From: Novosphingobium sp. 32-60-15 | GTDB taxonomy: Bacteria; Pseudomonadota; Alphaproteobacteria; Sphingomonadales; Sphingomonadaceae | Assembly: GCF_002280675.1 (NCBI RefSeq) | Contig: NZ_NCEN01000013.1 | Location: 53,540 to 117,539, forward strand | DNA length: 64,000 nucleotides | Direction of reading: 5' to 3' | Part shown: positions 16,686 to 24,989 of the stretch, in pieces | Numbering within the stretch: position 1 is the first letter of the stretch | How the letters are laid out: each line of letters starts with the position of its first letter | Notes under the pieces: model-generated | Databases searched by the model: none | The model's input: the letters and a program-made list of their open reading frames with translations, nothing else | What the model was told of the DNA's origin: nothing | Program-made: the position numbers and the translations under genes

Positions 16686-17233
16686 TACCAGCCTATTGCC
16701 CACGCCAGCAGCCGGGCCACCAGCTTGTTGTATTCAAGAAACAGAATGCGGAAACTGGGGCGCGAGGCGACGGCGTCCTGAACGATGACGGTGCCCTTGG
16801 GCGCTTCTTCGGCGATGTCAAAAATGGCGCGGCGCATGTGCCAGTCGGTTGTGACAACGCGGATGGATTTCAGCTTGTTGTCTTTGATCCAGCGCGCGGT
16901 TTCCAAGGCGTTAGACCGGGTATCGACCGCGTCATACCCCAGCGTGATGCAGCAAGCCATCAGCGCGGGTTTGACTTTATATTCAACGGCGAATTCGCGC
17001 GGGCGCACTTCACGGTCAACGCCGGAAACCAGCAGGCGTTTGGCAGTGCCGCGCTCAAGCAAGCGCAGGGCGTGGGGGATGCGGCCTCCACCACCGGTAA
17101 GCGCGACGATACCATCGGTGCGGACGGGTTCTGTGGCGGGGCGGGGCAGATAGATGGCGAACCAGATGAAGCCCAGCGCCCATGCCAGCAAAAGCAGCGA
17201 AAACAACCGGCGGAAGATGCCCCGCTGGGTCAC
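16685..17233 (-). CDS. YdcF family (DUF218) membrane-anchored protein
   Basis: A 182-aa protein with one N-terminal membrane helix (FSLLLLAWALGFIWFAIYL) and a DUF218 domain facing the periplasm: DGIVALTGGGGRIPHALRLL, LLVSGVDREV, TRSNALETARW and VVTTDWHMRRA. Family members include SanA/ElyC-like envelope proteins linked to cell-wall or lipid-carrier metabolism, but the biochemical role is not established. The conserved placement between ftsX and plsC fits an envelope-related role. The stop overlaps the plsC start and the start overlaps the ftsX stop. Confidence 0.88.
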   Translation of the reverse strand: MTQRGIFRRLFSLLLLAWALGFIWFAIYLPRPATEPVRTDGIVALTGGGGRIPHALRLLERGTAKRLLVSGVDREVRPREFAVEYKVKPALMACCITLGYDAVDTRSNALETARWIKDNKLKSIRVVTTDWHMRRAIFDIAEEAPKGTVIVQDAVASRPSFRILFLEYNKLVARLLAWAIGW

Positions 17234-18165
17234 AACATGCCCCTCAGCGCGCTTAAAACAGTAAGGCGCGCGGTGACGACCGCAAGCAGGACTCCGGCCA
17301 GCGGGATGCAGCAGATGACCAGCCAGTCTGAAAAGCCAAGGCCGACCGATGTCATCATGCCAGAGCCGAGCGCGGCAAATTGATGGCCGAGCAGCGAAAT
17401 GGCGACCAGTCCCAAAAGCAGCCCGCCGATCCCGCCTGCCGCCGCATCAACCGCCATCGAGCGTTGAAAGATGCGCGCAATTTGCGTGTCAGTGCCGCCG
17501 AGCATGTGGACGATCTCGATCGTGCTGCGATGATTGCCAAGTGCGTTGCGCGATGCGAGCAAAACCGTGGCGACGGTGGCGAAAGCCAAAAGCGCGATCA
17601 GGCCGCCTGCCAGCCATTGCAAGCCGCCAATCGCCTCGAACACGGGGGCAAGCCACGTGGCCTGCGCATCGATCCGTGCGGCGGGCGCAGGGGATTTGAG
17701 GCGGGCGCGCAAGGCTTCAAGCTGTGCTTTATCGGCAGCATCAGACAATCGCACGTCAATCAAGGCGGGCACAGGCAGGGCGTTGATATCGTCGCCTGCA
17801 TTGGTGCCAAGCCACGGTTCAACCAAGGCATCAAGCTCTGCTTGCGGGACGAGACGTGCAGACTGCACTCCGGGCGCGCTTTGCACGCTGGCTAGCGCGG
17901 CTTGCGCCTGCCGGTCGCGTTCACGCGGGGCGCCGTGGACGATTTGCACGGTAACGCCGCCTGCCACATCGACGCTGGCGATGCTGGCTGTATTGCGCAA
18001 GGCAAGGCCGCTGGCGGTGGCCACAACGGTAAGGCCGATCATGATGGCGATGACCCACGGCATCGGGCCGGAAAGCTTGCCCTGCGGCAGCAAGCGGCTT
18101 TCTGCGCGCGCTCGTTCGCGCCATTCGCCCTGAAAAGCTTCGAGTGCAGCAGGGAGCATGCTCAT
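17230..18165 (-). CDS. ftsX: Cell division protein FtsX
   Basis: A 311-aa inner-membrane permease-like partner of FtsE that relays cytoplasmic ATP hydrolysis to periplasmic peptidoglycan hydrolases at the septum. It has TM1 near residues 35-55 (MPWVIAIMIGLTVVATASGLA), an extracytoplasmic domain of about 120 residues, and three further helices in the FtsX fold (ALLAFATVATVLLASRNAL, and two at the C-terminus). The NHRSTIEIVHMLGGTDTQIARIF segment is typical of FtsX. The ATG overlaps the ftsE stop by 4 nt. Confidence 0.93.
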   Translation of the reverse strand: MSMLPAALEAFQGEWRERARAESRLLPQGKLSGPMPWVIAIMIGLTVVATASGLALRNTASIASVDVAGGVTVQIVHGAPRERDRQAQAALASVQSAPGVQSARLVPQAELDALVEPWLGTNAGDDINALPVPALIDVRLSDAADKAQLEALRARLKSPAPAARIDAQATWLAPVFEAIGGLQWLAGGLIALLAFATVATVLLASRNALGNHRSTIEIVHMLGGTDTQIARIFQRSMAVDAAAGGIGGLLLGLVAISLLGHQFAALGSGMMTSVGLGFSDWLVICCIPLAGVLLAVVTARLTVLSALRGML

Positions 18166-18911
18166 ACGCGGGGCAATTCTGCGCGTGAAATCGCTGCGCC
18201 GTTGCGCGGTGGATAGCGAAGCGCACCGGTAGGATCGGACAGCCGCCCTTTATCAAGCCGCATGATCAGCGAATCAGGCATCTTTTGAATCAAGTGAATG
18301 TCATGCGTGGCGACCACGACGGTGGTGCCCAAGCGGTTGAGCGCTTCGAACAGGCGCAGCAGCTTTTCTGCCATATCAGGATCGACGTTTCCGGTCGGCT
18401 CATCCGCGATCAGCATATCAGGGCGGCCAATGACAGCGCGGGCGATGGCAACACGTTGTTGCTCTCCGCCTGAAAGCGTTGCCGGACGGGCGTGACTGCG
18501 ATCACCAAGCCCTACCCATTCGAGCATGTCGGTGACGGGGCGAACGATGTCCTTTTCAGGCACGCCAGCCACGCGCAAAGGGAGTGCCACGTTGTCGTAT
18601 GCTGAAAGGTGCTGGACCAGGCGGAAGTCCTGAAACACCACGCCAAGGCGACGGCGGAAACCGGGCAGGCGTTCACGCGGCAGGGTGATCGCATCGGTTC
18701 CGAACATGCGGATAAGCCCGCGCGAGGGGCGCTGCGCCAGATACAGCAGCTTGAGCAAGCTGGTCTTGCCTGCGCCCGATGCGCCGGTCAGGAAATAAAA
18801 ACGGCCTGAAAACAAGGTGAAGCTGACATCGGTCAGCACCTCTTTGCCTGTGCCATAGCGCAGGCCCACATTGTCGAAATGGACAATCTCTGCATCATCG
18901 GGCTTGTTCAT
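18162..18911 (-). CDS. ftsE: Cell division ATP-binding protein FtsE
   Basis: A 249-aa ABC ATPase that works with FtsX at the divisome. Walker A is [12 protein letters not shown], the Q-loop region [20 protein letters not shown], the signature [14 protein letters not shown], Walker [15 protein letters not shown] and the H-loop VVVATHD. The frame is open 45 codons upstream, but that extension has no homology character and overlaps the divergent zinc-ribbon gene. The ATG at 18911 ([14 protein letters not shown]) is preferred. Confidence 0.95.
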   Translation of the reverse strand: MNKPDDAEIVHFDNVGLRYGTGKEVLTDVSFTLFSGRFYFLTGASGAGKTSLLKLLYLAQRPSRGLIRMFGTDAITLPRERLPGFRRRLGVVFQDFRLVQHLSAYDNVALPLRVAGVPEKDIVRPVTDMLEWVGLGDRSHARPATLSGGEQQRVAIARAVIGRPDMLIADEPTGNVDPDMAEKLLRLFEALNRLGTTVVVATHDIHLIQKMPDSLIMRLDKGRLSDPTGALRYPPRNGAAISRAELPRV

Positions 18912-19060
18912 GTGCAGAAGACTATATCCGGTTGTTGCGGGCACTTGGTTGCGCCCAAAACAGCTATACGCGGCAATCGATGTGGAAAAAAGGCCATGAA
19001 AGCGTTTCTTAGGGGTTGTTGCTATTGTTTCTTGCGGCAAGGGCATGCTTTACCATCGTT

Positions 19061-19915
19061 ATGATCATTGCGTGCCCCGCCTGCTCGACGCGCTATGTCG
19101 TCCCTGATACCGCAATCGGTGTGGATGGGCGCACGGTGCGGTGCGCCAAGTGCCGCCATTCATGGTTCCAGAACGGGCCTGACCTTGCCGAACGCCCGGT
19201 TGAGGCCGTCAGCGCCGGCATCGAAGAATCAACTGCGGCACAACCTGAGGACACGCCTCAGCCTGCGGTGAGGCCTGCGCCGATGCGGGCTGCTGCGGGC
19301 CAGCCTGCGCCCCAGCCTGCGCCCCAGCCTGCGCCCCAGCCTGCGGCCGTACCGGACGTGGCTTATGGGTATGACGCGGAAGAGCCGCCAACACCGCCGC
19401 CCTTGCCACGCTCGATCCGTCGCAGCGTCGAGGCGGAGATTGACGATGGACCCTCGCCGTTTGATCATGAACCGCCGTTTCGCCCCCGGCGCAATCCTGC
19501 AAAGCTGTGGACAATCGCCGCGGTGGCTTTCGCGCTGACGATTGCGACTTTGGGTGCAGCCTTGTGGCACTTTGGCGTGCCGCAGTGGCTGCCGGGTGCA
19601 GGCCAGACGTTTGGCGCGGACCGTCCCGACCTGGAATTGTCATTCCCGCCGGAAAAGCAGGATCGGCGCCAACTGCCCAACGGCACCGAATACTTCGGCG
19701 CAAGCGGTACGGTCAGCAATGTGGGCAAGGATGTGCGCGCAATCCCCGCCATCCTGATCGTTTTACGCGATTCGCGTGACAAGGTTGTGAAAACCTGGGA
19801 AGTTCCTGCACCGCAAGATGAGCTTGCGCCCGGTGAAAGCGTGACGATCAATGCCGCTGTAACCGACGTGCCGAAAAGCGCCAAAGTGGCCGAGATCGGC
19901 TGGAAGCCTGATTAA
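19061..19915 (+). CDS. MJ0042-type zinc-ribbon membrane protein with DUF3426-like C-terminus
   Basis: A 284-aa protein. It starts with a zinc ribbon (MIIACPACSTRY ... VRCAKCRHSWF; two CxxC pairs, residues 5-31). A low-complexity Pro/Ala/Gln linker with APQP repeats follows, then one membrane helix (LWTIAAVAFALTIATLGAALWHF, about 160-182) and an extracytoplasmic beta domain (NGTEYFGASGTVSNVG, AIPAILIVLRDSRDKVV). This architecture occurs in alphaproteobacteria next to ftsE; its role is unknown, possibly envelope stress sensing or regulation. The ATG at 19061 starts exactly at the zinc ribbon; the open frame upstream (from 19016) is disregarded. Confidence 0.88.
   Translation: MIIACPACSTRYVVPDTAIGVDGRTVRCAKCRHSWFQNGPDLAERPVEAVSAGIEESTAAQPEDTPQPAVRPAPMRAAAGQPAPQPAPQPAPQPAAVPDVAYGYDAEEPPTPPPLPRSIRRSVEAEIDDGPSPFDHEPPFRPRRNPAKLWTIAAVAFALTIATLGAALWHFGVPQWLPGAGQTFGADRPDLELSFPPEKQDRRQLPNGTEYFGASGTVSNVGKDVRAIPAILIVLRDSRDKVVKTWEVPAPQDELAPGESVTINAAVTDVPKSAKVAEIGWKPD
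19301..19348 (+). repeat. In-frame 12-nt tandem repeat (4 units)
   Basis: CAGCCTGCGCCC is repeated three times, followed by CAGCCTGCGGCC, encoding the QPAP linker of the zinc-ribbon protein. Copy number is likely to vary by slippage without changing the frame. Confidence 0.9.
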
Positions 19916-20035
19916 ATGACAGGCTGGGTATAAAAAACTTCCGATGGTTGTTGCGCCCTTCAAACCTGTTTGCTAGTGGCGCGCTCCTACCCCCCACAGG
20001 GAGCCTTTCTTCGGTCCGGCACTCTGTATGATTAT

Positions 20036-20122
20036 GCGGTCGTGGCGGAATTGGTAGACGCGCAACGTTGAGGTCGTTGTGGGCGAAAGCCCGTGGAAGT
20101 TCGAGTCTTCTCGACCGCACCA
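20036..20122 (+). tRNA. tRNA-Leu (anticodon GAG)
   Basis: The acceptor arms GCGGTCG (20036-20042) and CGACCGC (20112-20118) pair fully, followed by discriminator A and an encoded CCA. The anticodon stem is CAACG/CGTTG around the 7-nt loop TTGAGGT, giving anticodon GAG, which reads CUC/CUU. The long variable arm (GGGCGAAAGCCC) is class II, as expected for leucine. The T-arm contains TTCGAGTC. No att-like duplication or integrase is seen next to it. Confidence 0.97.
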
Positions 20123-20297
20123 TCTCCCCACCCTGAACGGCTTGAAGCCTCAGGTTCCGGGCAATGGGTAGCCTTCTTTTTTGCGATATGCGGTTTTGTT
20201 TGGGTGCTGGTCGTTTTCGCACAACTTTTTCTGTGCCTTCGGAAACTACCAACGCTTTCTGTCGTTGTAAGGGCAGGATGAGACGCATGGTCCTTGG

Positions 20298-20335
20298 CGG
20301 GGGTGTTGGCTACAGCGGCCAATGCCCCCGTTTTT
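20298..20335 (+). terminator. Rho-independent terminator downstream of tRNA-Leu
   Basis: CGGGGG...TTGGC pairs with GCCAA...CCCCCG (20298-20330) in an interrupted stem, followed directly by TTTTT on the plus strand. It lies 175 nt beyond the tRNA CCA and just before the convergent putA stop. Between tRNA and terminator no convincing coding gene is seen. Confidence 0.75.
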
Positions 20336-20341
20336 CCATCA

Positions 20342-23300
20342 TCAGGCCATCGCCATCAGACTGGCATTACCGCCCGCTGCGGTCGTGTTGATCGAGATCG
20401 AGACTTCGCTGACCAGCATGGCATCATCATCGTTCGGGCAGAGCACCGGGACAATGGGGCCATCCAGCGCGGCTACGGCCCGGGCAATGGCCAACGTGAA
20501 GGCCGTATCACCATCGACAAGCGCGCGTGCGTAGGGGCCGGTGGTTTGCCAGCCCGGATTGGCAATGACGGGCGTGCCGCCAAGCGATGCGACGCGCTTT
20601 GCCAGTGCTTCGAGCTTGTCCTGTTTCTGCGCTGCGATCAGCACACATCCAACCGGGCGGGTTGCATGGATGTTGCGTTCGCCCACCGGCCCGGCCAATT
20701 CGGTTTCGCTTAATGTGATGGCAGGGGCCGCAGGTGCGCTGCTGACCAGCCGTCGCAGATAGAGCGGGCCGCCCGCTTTTGGACCGGTGCCGGACAGGCC
20801 ATGGCCGCCAAACGGCTGCACACCGACAACCGCGCCGATCACGTTGCGGTTTACATAGATATTGCCGGCCGAAATCTTGGCTGTGATCCGGGTAATCGTT
20901 TCATCCAAACGGGTGTGCAGGCCGAATGTCAGGCCATAACCCCACGCGTTGATCTGATCGACCAAGGCGTCAAGACCGGTGCGGGCAAAGCGTATGACGT
21001 GGAGCACGGGTCCGAAAACCTCGCGGGTGAGCATGGCGGGATCGGCCAGTTCGATGATCGTGGGGGCAACGAAAGTGCCTGTCGCGGTTTGCACGCCCAG
21101 TGGCAGGCGATGGACCGGACAACCTTTGGCGCGAAGATCGGCGATGTGGAATTCGATGGCATCGCGCGCTTCGGCCGTGATGACCGGGCCGATGTCGGCG
21201 CTGAGCTGATCGGTGGGGCCGACCTGCAATTCTGCCAGCGCGCCTTTGAGCATGGTGAGGATGTGATCGGCCACGTCTTCTTGAAGGCACAACACACGCA
21301 ATGCCGAACAACGCTGACCGGCGCTGTCGAATGCAGAGGCGATGACATCGGCCACTACTTGTTCGGCCAGGGCCGAACTGTCGACGATCATCGCGTTCTG
21401 GCCGCCGGTTTCGGCAATCAGCGGGATCGGGCGGCCTTGAGCGGAAAGGCGTGTGGCAAGCTGGCGCTGGATCAGGCGGCCAACTTCGGTTGATCCGGTG
21501 AACAGGACAGCCGTCACCTCGGGCGCGGCGACCAGCGCTGCGCCGATTGCGCCATCGCCGGGCAGGAAGATCAGTGCATCGTCGGGGATACCGGCTTCGT
21601 GCAGGATGCGGACGGCTTCGGATGCGATGAGCGGGGTTTCTTCGGCTGGTTTGGCAAGGACCGGATTGCCTGCCATCAGCGCGGCGGCCACTTGTCCGGT
21701 GAAAATAGCCAGCGGGAAGTTCCACGGGCTAATGCACAGCGCGACACCGCGCGGTTGCGATCCGGCGAGAACCGGGGCCTGCGTGGCGTAATAGCGCAGA
21801 AAATCAATGGCCTCGCGCACTTCGGCGATGGCGTTGGCGGTGGATTTTCCGGCTTCGCGCACGATCAGCGCGATAAGTTCCGGCATGGCTGCCTGCATGG
21901 CATCAGCAGCGCGTTCAAGAATGATGGCGCGTGCGGCAACAGCGGTCTGGTTCCAGCGCGATGCAGCGGTGATGTTTGCCGCCTGTGCCGCCGCGTGGGG
22001 CAGGGCTTCGCACACCATGCCGACAACATCAGCGTGATTGGCAGGATTGCGCACGGCACGCGGGGGAGCAGCGGGCAATTCGGCGCTCGGCACGGCATGT
22101 CGCATAAGGCTGGACACCGCGCGAAAGCGTGTCGCCAATTCGCCAAGCGTGTGTTCGTTGGCCAGATCAAGGCCTGTGCTGTTGTGGCGGTGCGGGTATA
22201 TCGCGCGCGGCAAAGCGATCAGCGGATGGGGGGCGCCGGGATTTGCAGAAGCGGCAACGGCTGCGACCGGATCGGCGATAATGTCTTCCACCGCAACATC
22301 AGGATTGGCGATCCGGTTAACGAAGGAGGAATTTGCGCCATTTTCCAGCAAGCGGCGCACAAGATAGGCAAGCAGCGTTTCATGCGTGCCGACCGGCGCA
22401 TAAATGCGGCATGGTCGGTCGAGTTTGTCCGGGCCTACGACCTCGTCATAGAGCGCCTCACCCATGCCGTGGAGGCACTGGAATTCGTAAGTGCCAAGTG
22501 TGAAGTCCGGCCCTGCCATGCGATAGATCGTTGCCAGAGTCTGGGCGTTGTGCGTGGCAAACTGCGGGAACACGGCTTGCGGGGCGGACAACAGGCGACG
22601 GGCGCAAGCGATATAGGCGACATCGGTGTGGGCCTTGCGGGTGTAGACGGGGAAATCGGTCTGTCCGTCCACTTGCGCCCGTTTTATCTCGGCGTCCCAA
22701 TAGGCGCCTTTGACCAAGCGCACCATGATGCGGCGGCCCGAACGGCGGGCAAGATCGATGATCCAGTCGATCACCATCGGGCAACGCTTGCCATAGGCCT
22801 GCACCACAAAACCAAGCCCGTTCCATCCGGCAAGTTCAGGGTCGCTCGCCAGCGCTTCAAGCAGATCAAGCGACAATTCCAGCCGGTCGGATTCCTCGGC
22901 ATCAATGTTGAGGCCGATGTCATAGCGCATGGCAAGCAAGGCCAGCGCTTTTACGCGCGGCAGCAGTTCTGCCATGACACGGGCTTGCTGGGACCGGACG
23001 TAGCGCGGGTGCAAGGCTGACAACTTGATCGAAATGCCGGGTCCGGCGTAAATGCCGCGGCCTGCCGATGCTGCGCCAATGGCATGGATGGCGGTTTCAT
23101 AGTCGGTGAAATAGCGGGCGGCGTCTTTGGCCGTCATCGCGGCTTCGCCCAGCATGTCGTAGCTGTAGCTGAAGCCGCGTGCCTCCAGCGGGCGGGCGCG
23201 TTTGAGCGCTTCGGCAATGGTTTCGCCGCGCACGAACTGTTCACCCATCAGGCGCATGGCCAGATCGACGCCGCGCCGGATTACGGGTTCGCCGGCGCGG

Positions 23301-23785
23301 GCGAGCAGGCGGGTAAGGGCGCTGCCAAGGCCGGGATCATCGACGCTTGCGGTCAGCTTGCCGGTGACGACCAGCCCCCATGTGGCGGCGTTGACAAACA
23401 ACGAGCGGTCACTGCCGGTGTGCGCCAGCCAGTCCCCGCCGGAAATCTTGTCGCGGATCAGGGCATCGCGCGTGGCATTATCCGGGATGCGCAAAAGCGC
23501 TTCGGCAAGGCACATCAATGCGATGCCTTCCTGTGTAGACAAGGCATATTCCTGCACCAGCTGCTCTACGCCGCTTCCCTGGGGCTTGTTGCGCAATGCC
23601 TCGATCAGTTGGCGCGCCAGTTTTTGCGCTGAATTGGTGGTTTGCGGATGCAGGGTCGCCTCGGGCAGCAAGGCCTGAACGCAATCGGCTTCTGCACGGC
23701 GTGTTGCCGCGGTGATGGCGCGGCGCAAGTCCGAGGGTGTGGCAATTGCGGGTGCGAAACGGGCGAAGGGAACAGATTTAACCAT
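20342..23785 (-). CDS. putA: Bifunctional proline dehydrogenase / L-glutamate gamma-semialdehyde dehydrogenase
   Basis: A 1147-aa PutA that oxidises proline to glutamate in two steps (FAD, then NAD+). The N-terminal alpha-helical region is followed by the PRODH barrel (about residues 150-470: GPGISIKLSALHPRY, NIDAEESDRLELSLDLLEAL, FVVQAYGKRC, VKGAYWDAEIK). The P5C dehydrogenase domain follows (about 560-1000: CISPWNFPLAIFTGQVAAAL, FTGSTEVGRLI, the catalytic cysteine in SAGQRCSALRVL, VNRNVIGAVVGVQPFGG). A third C-terminal ALDH-like fold region completes it. There is no N-terminal ribbon-helix-helix DNA-binding domain, so it should not autoregulate; the divergent Lrp-type gene is the likely regulator. 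The start is ATG 23785 (MVKSVPFARF), not the frame extension above it. Confidence 0.95.
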   Translation of the reverse strand: MVKSVPFARFAPAIATPSDLRRAITAATRRAEADCVQALLPEATLHPQTTNSAQKLARQLIEALRNKPQGSGVEQLVQEYALSTQEGIALMCLAEALLRIPDNATRDALIRDKISGGDWLAHTGSDRSLFVNAATWGLVVTGKLTASVDDPGLGSALTRLLARAGEPVIRRGVDLAMRLMGEQFVRGETIAEALKRARPLEARGFSYSYDMLGEAAMTAKDAARYFTDYETAIHAIGAASAGRGIYAGPGISIKLSALHPRYVRSQQARVMAELLPRVKALALLAMRYDIGLNIDAEESDRLELSLDLLEALASDPELAGWNGLGFVVQAYGKRCPMVIDWIIDLARRSGRRIMVRLVKGAYWDAEIKRAQVDGQTDFPVYTRKAHTDVAYIACARRLLSAPQAVFPQFATHNAQTLATIYRMAGPDFTLGTYEFQCLHGMGEALYDEVVGPDKLDRPCRIYAPVGTHETLLAYLVRRLLENGANSSFVNRIANPDVAVEDIIADPVAAVAASANPGAPHPLIALPRAIYPHRHNSTGLDLANEHTLGELATRFRAVSSLMRHAVPSAELPAAPPRAVRNPANHADVVGMVCEALPHAAAQAANITAASRWNQTAVAARAIILERAADAMQAAMPELIALIVREAGKSTANAIAEVREAIDFLRYYATQAPVLAGSQPRGVALCISPWNFPLAIFTGQVAAALMAGNPVLAKPAEETPLIASEAVRILHEAGIPDDALIFLPGDGAIGAALVAAPEVTAVLFTGSTEVGRLIQRQLATRLSAQGRPIPLIAETGGQNAMIVDSSALAEQVVADVIASAFDSAGQRCSALRVLCLQEDVADHILTMLKGALAELQVGPTDQLSADIGPVITAEARDAIEFHIADLRAKGCPVHRLPLGVQTATGTFVAPTIIELADPAMLTREVFGPVLHVIRFARTGLDALVDQINAWGYGLTFGLHTRLDETITRITAKISAGNIYVNRNVIGAVVGVQPFGGHGLSGTGPKAGGPLYLRRLVSSAPAAPAITLSETELAGPVGERNIHATRPVGCVLIAAQKQDKLEALAKRVASLGGTPVIANPGWQTTGPYARALVDGDTAFTLAIARAVAALDGPIVPVLCPNDDDAMLVSEVSISINTTAAGGNASLMAMA

Positions 23786-23852
23786 GGCGCATATTACCAT
23801 AGGCCAATGCGGCAATGTGTCTTAACACAGGGCGTATCGGAGGCTTTCGGTC

Positions 23853-23881
23853 TTAAAAATGCAATCGATTGGGCGTATAAT
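23853..23881 (+). promoter_or_regulatory. Candidate promoter of putR, implying a leaderless message
   Basis: A perfect TATAAT (23876-23881) is preceded at 17 nt by TTAAAA (23853-23858; 4 of 6 against TTGACA). The -10 box ends only 3 nt before the ATGATG start codons at 23885/23888, so the transcript would begin at or next to the start codon. This is inference from spacing. Confidence 0.5.
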
Positions 23882-23884
23882 TCT

Positions 23885-24349
23885 ATGATGACCAGATCCG
23901 ATAGGCAATTTGACCAATTTGATCGCAAGATCATCGATCTTTTGTCGCGGGACGGGCGGATGTCGGTCACCGATCTGGCGGTGCAGGTGGGTCTTTCCAA
24001 AACGCCTTGCCAGATGCGGTTGAAGCGGTTGATCGATGATGGCGTGATCAAGGGATTCCGGGCTGTGCTTGATATGGCGCAGCTTGGCCTTGATCACATC
24101 GCCTTTACCGAAGTGAAGCTTTCCGACACGCGCGAACAGGCGCTGGCCGAATTCAATCAGGGCGTCATGGCAATCCCCGAAATTGAGGAATGCCACATGA
24201 TTGCAGGAAATTTCGATTACCTGATGAAAGTGCGCACGGTCGATATCCGCCGGTTCCGGCTGGTGCTGGGCGAGAAAATATCAACCCTGCCGCATGTTTC
24301 GAACACATCGACATTCGTGGTGATGGAATCCATCAAGGATCATTCCTGA
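23885..24349 (+). CDS. putR: Lrp/AsnC family regulator, probable proline-utilisation activator PutR
   Basis: A 154-aa Lrp-type regulator. The N-terminal winged helix-turn-helix reads FDQFDRKIIDLLSRDGRMSV, then TDLAVQVGLSKTPCQMRLKR. The C-terminal RAM/ACT-like sensing domain has GFRAVLDMAQLGLDHIAFTEV, MAIPEIEECHMIAGNFDYLM and PHVSNTSTFVVMESIKD. It is divergent from putA across 99 nt. Lrp-type PutR proteins activate putA in response to proline in other alphaproteobacteria. Two adjacent ATGs (23885, 23888) are possible starts. No Shine-Dalgarno is visible, consistent with the TATAAT directly upstream. Confidence 0.9.
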   Translation: MMTRSDRQFDQFDRKIIDLLSRDGRMSVTDLAVQVGLSKTPCQMRLKRLIDDGVIKGFRAVLDMAQLGLDHIAFTEVKLSDTREQALAEFNQGVMAIPEIEECHMIAGNFDYLMKVRTVDIRRFRLVLGEKISTLPHVSNTSTFVVMESIKDHS

Positions 24350-24368
24350 TTGCGGCAATGATCTGATC

Positions 24369-24989
24369 TTACGTGAAATCCGCGATCCGGAACCCTTGCG
24401 CAAAGGCGATGGCAAGGCTTTGCGGGTTGAGCCGGTCCAGCATGGGTAACCGCCCCAGGCGTTTGACACCGCCCATTGCACATATCGTGGCTTCGCTGTC
24501 TTCCACGCCATCGCCGACGAAGGCGACGCCGTGGATGGGCACATTGCGCGCGCGAAGGGCCTCGATGGTGAGCAGCGAGTGGTTGATTGTGCCCAGCGTG
24601 GTGCGGGCGACGATGATGACCGGCAGGTTCCACATGGCGAAAACATCGGCATAAGTGGTGCTGCGCGTGACGGGAACCAGCGCGCCGCCCGCGCCTTCGA
24701 TGACCAGCGGGCGGACGTCGGGCAAGGCCAATCGTGCTGGGTCGATTGTCACGCCGTCAATTTCAGCGGCGCGGTGTGGCGAACAAGGCGTGTTCAGGCG
24801 ATAGGCTTCGGGCAGAATATGCGATGTGGGCACGCCCGAAAGCTGTGCTACCTGATCACGGTCTGCGCCGTCATCAAGGCCTGCCTGCACGGGCTTCCAG
24901 TAATGCGCCTGTAGCGCTCCGGTCAGCGCGGCTGAAAAGATCGTTTTGCCGATGCCGGTGTCCGTGCCGGTGACGACGAACGCGCTCAT
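24369..24989 (-). CDS. bioD: Dethiobiotin synthetase
   Basis: A 206-aa ATP-dependent enzyme that closes the ureido ring of dethiobiotin from diaminopelargonate. The P-loop variant is [17 protein letters not shown] at the N-terminus. Also seen are YWKPVQAGL (catalytic Lys), [12 protein letters not shown] and [21 protein letters not shown]. It is the third gene of a bioB-bioF-bioD operon, its ATG overlapping the bioF stop by 4 nt. bioA is not present nearby. It converges on putR with a 19-nt gap. Confidence 0.94.
   Translation of the reverse strand: MSAFVVTGTDTGIGKTIFSAALTGALQAHYWKPVQAGLDDGADRDQVAQLSGVPTSHILPEAYRLNTPCSPHRAAEIDGVTIDPARLALPDVRPLVIEGAGGALVPVTRSTTYADVFAMWNLPVIIVARTTLGTINHSLLTIEALRARNVPIHGVAFVGDGVEDSEATICAMGGVKRLGRLPMLDRLNPQSLAIAFAQGFRIADFT

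Noticed and set aside
20093..20281. 62-codon frame starting inside tRNA-Leu
   Set aside because: It begins within the tRNA, has no ribosome binding site, and the hydrophobic stretch arises from a T-rich trailer.
20036..20341. tRNA-Leu as an integration site of a genomic island
   Set aside because: No integrase, no repeat of the tRNA 3' end and ordinary housekeeping genes on both sides.
21599..23020. 473-codon plus-strand open frame opposite putA
   Set aside because: The putA frame contains complete PRODH and ALDH motifs; the opposite frame is a shadow.
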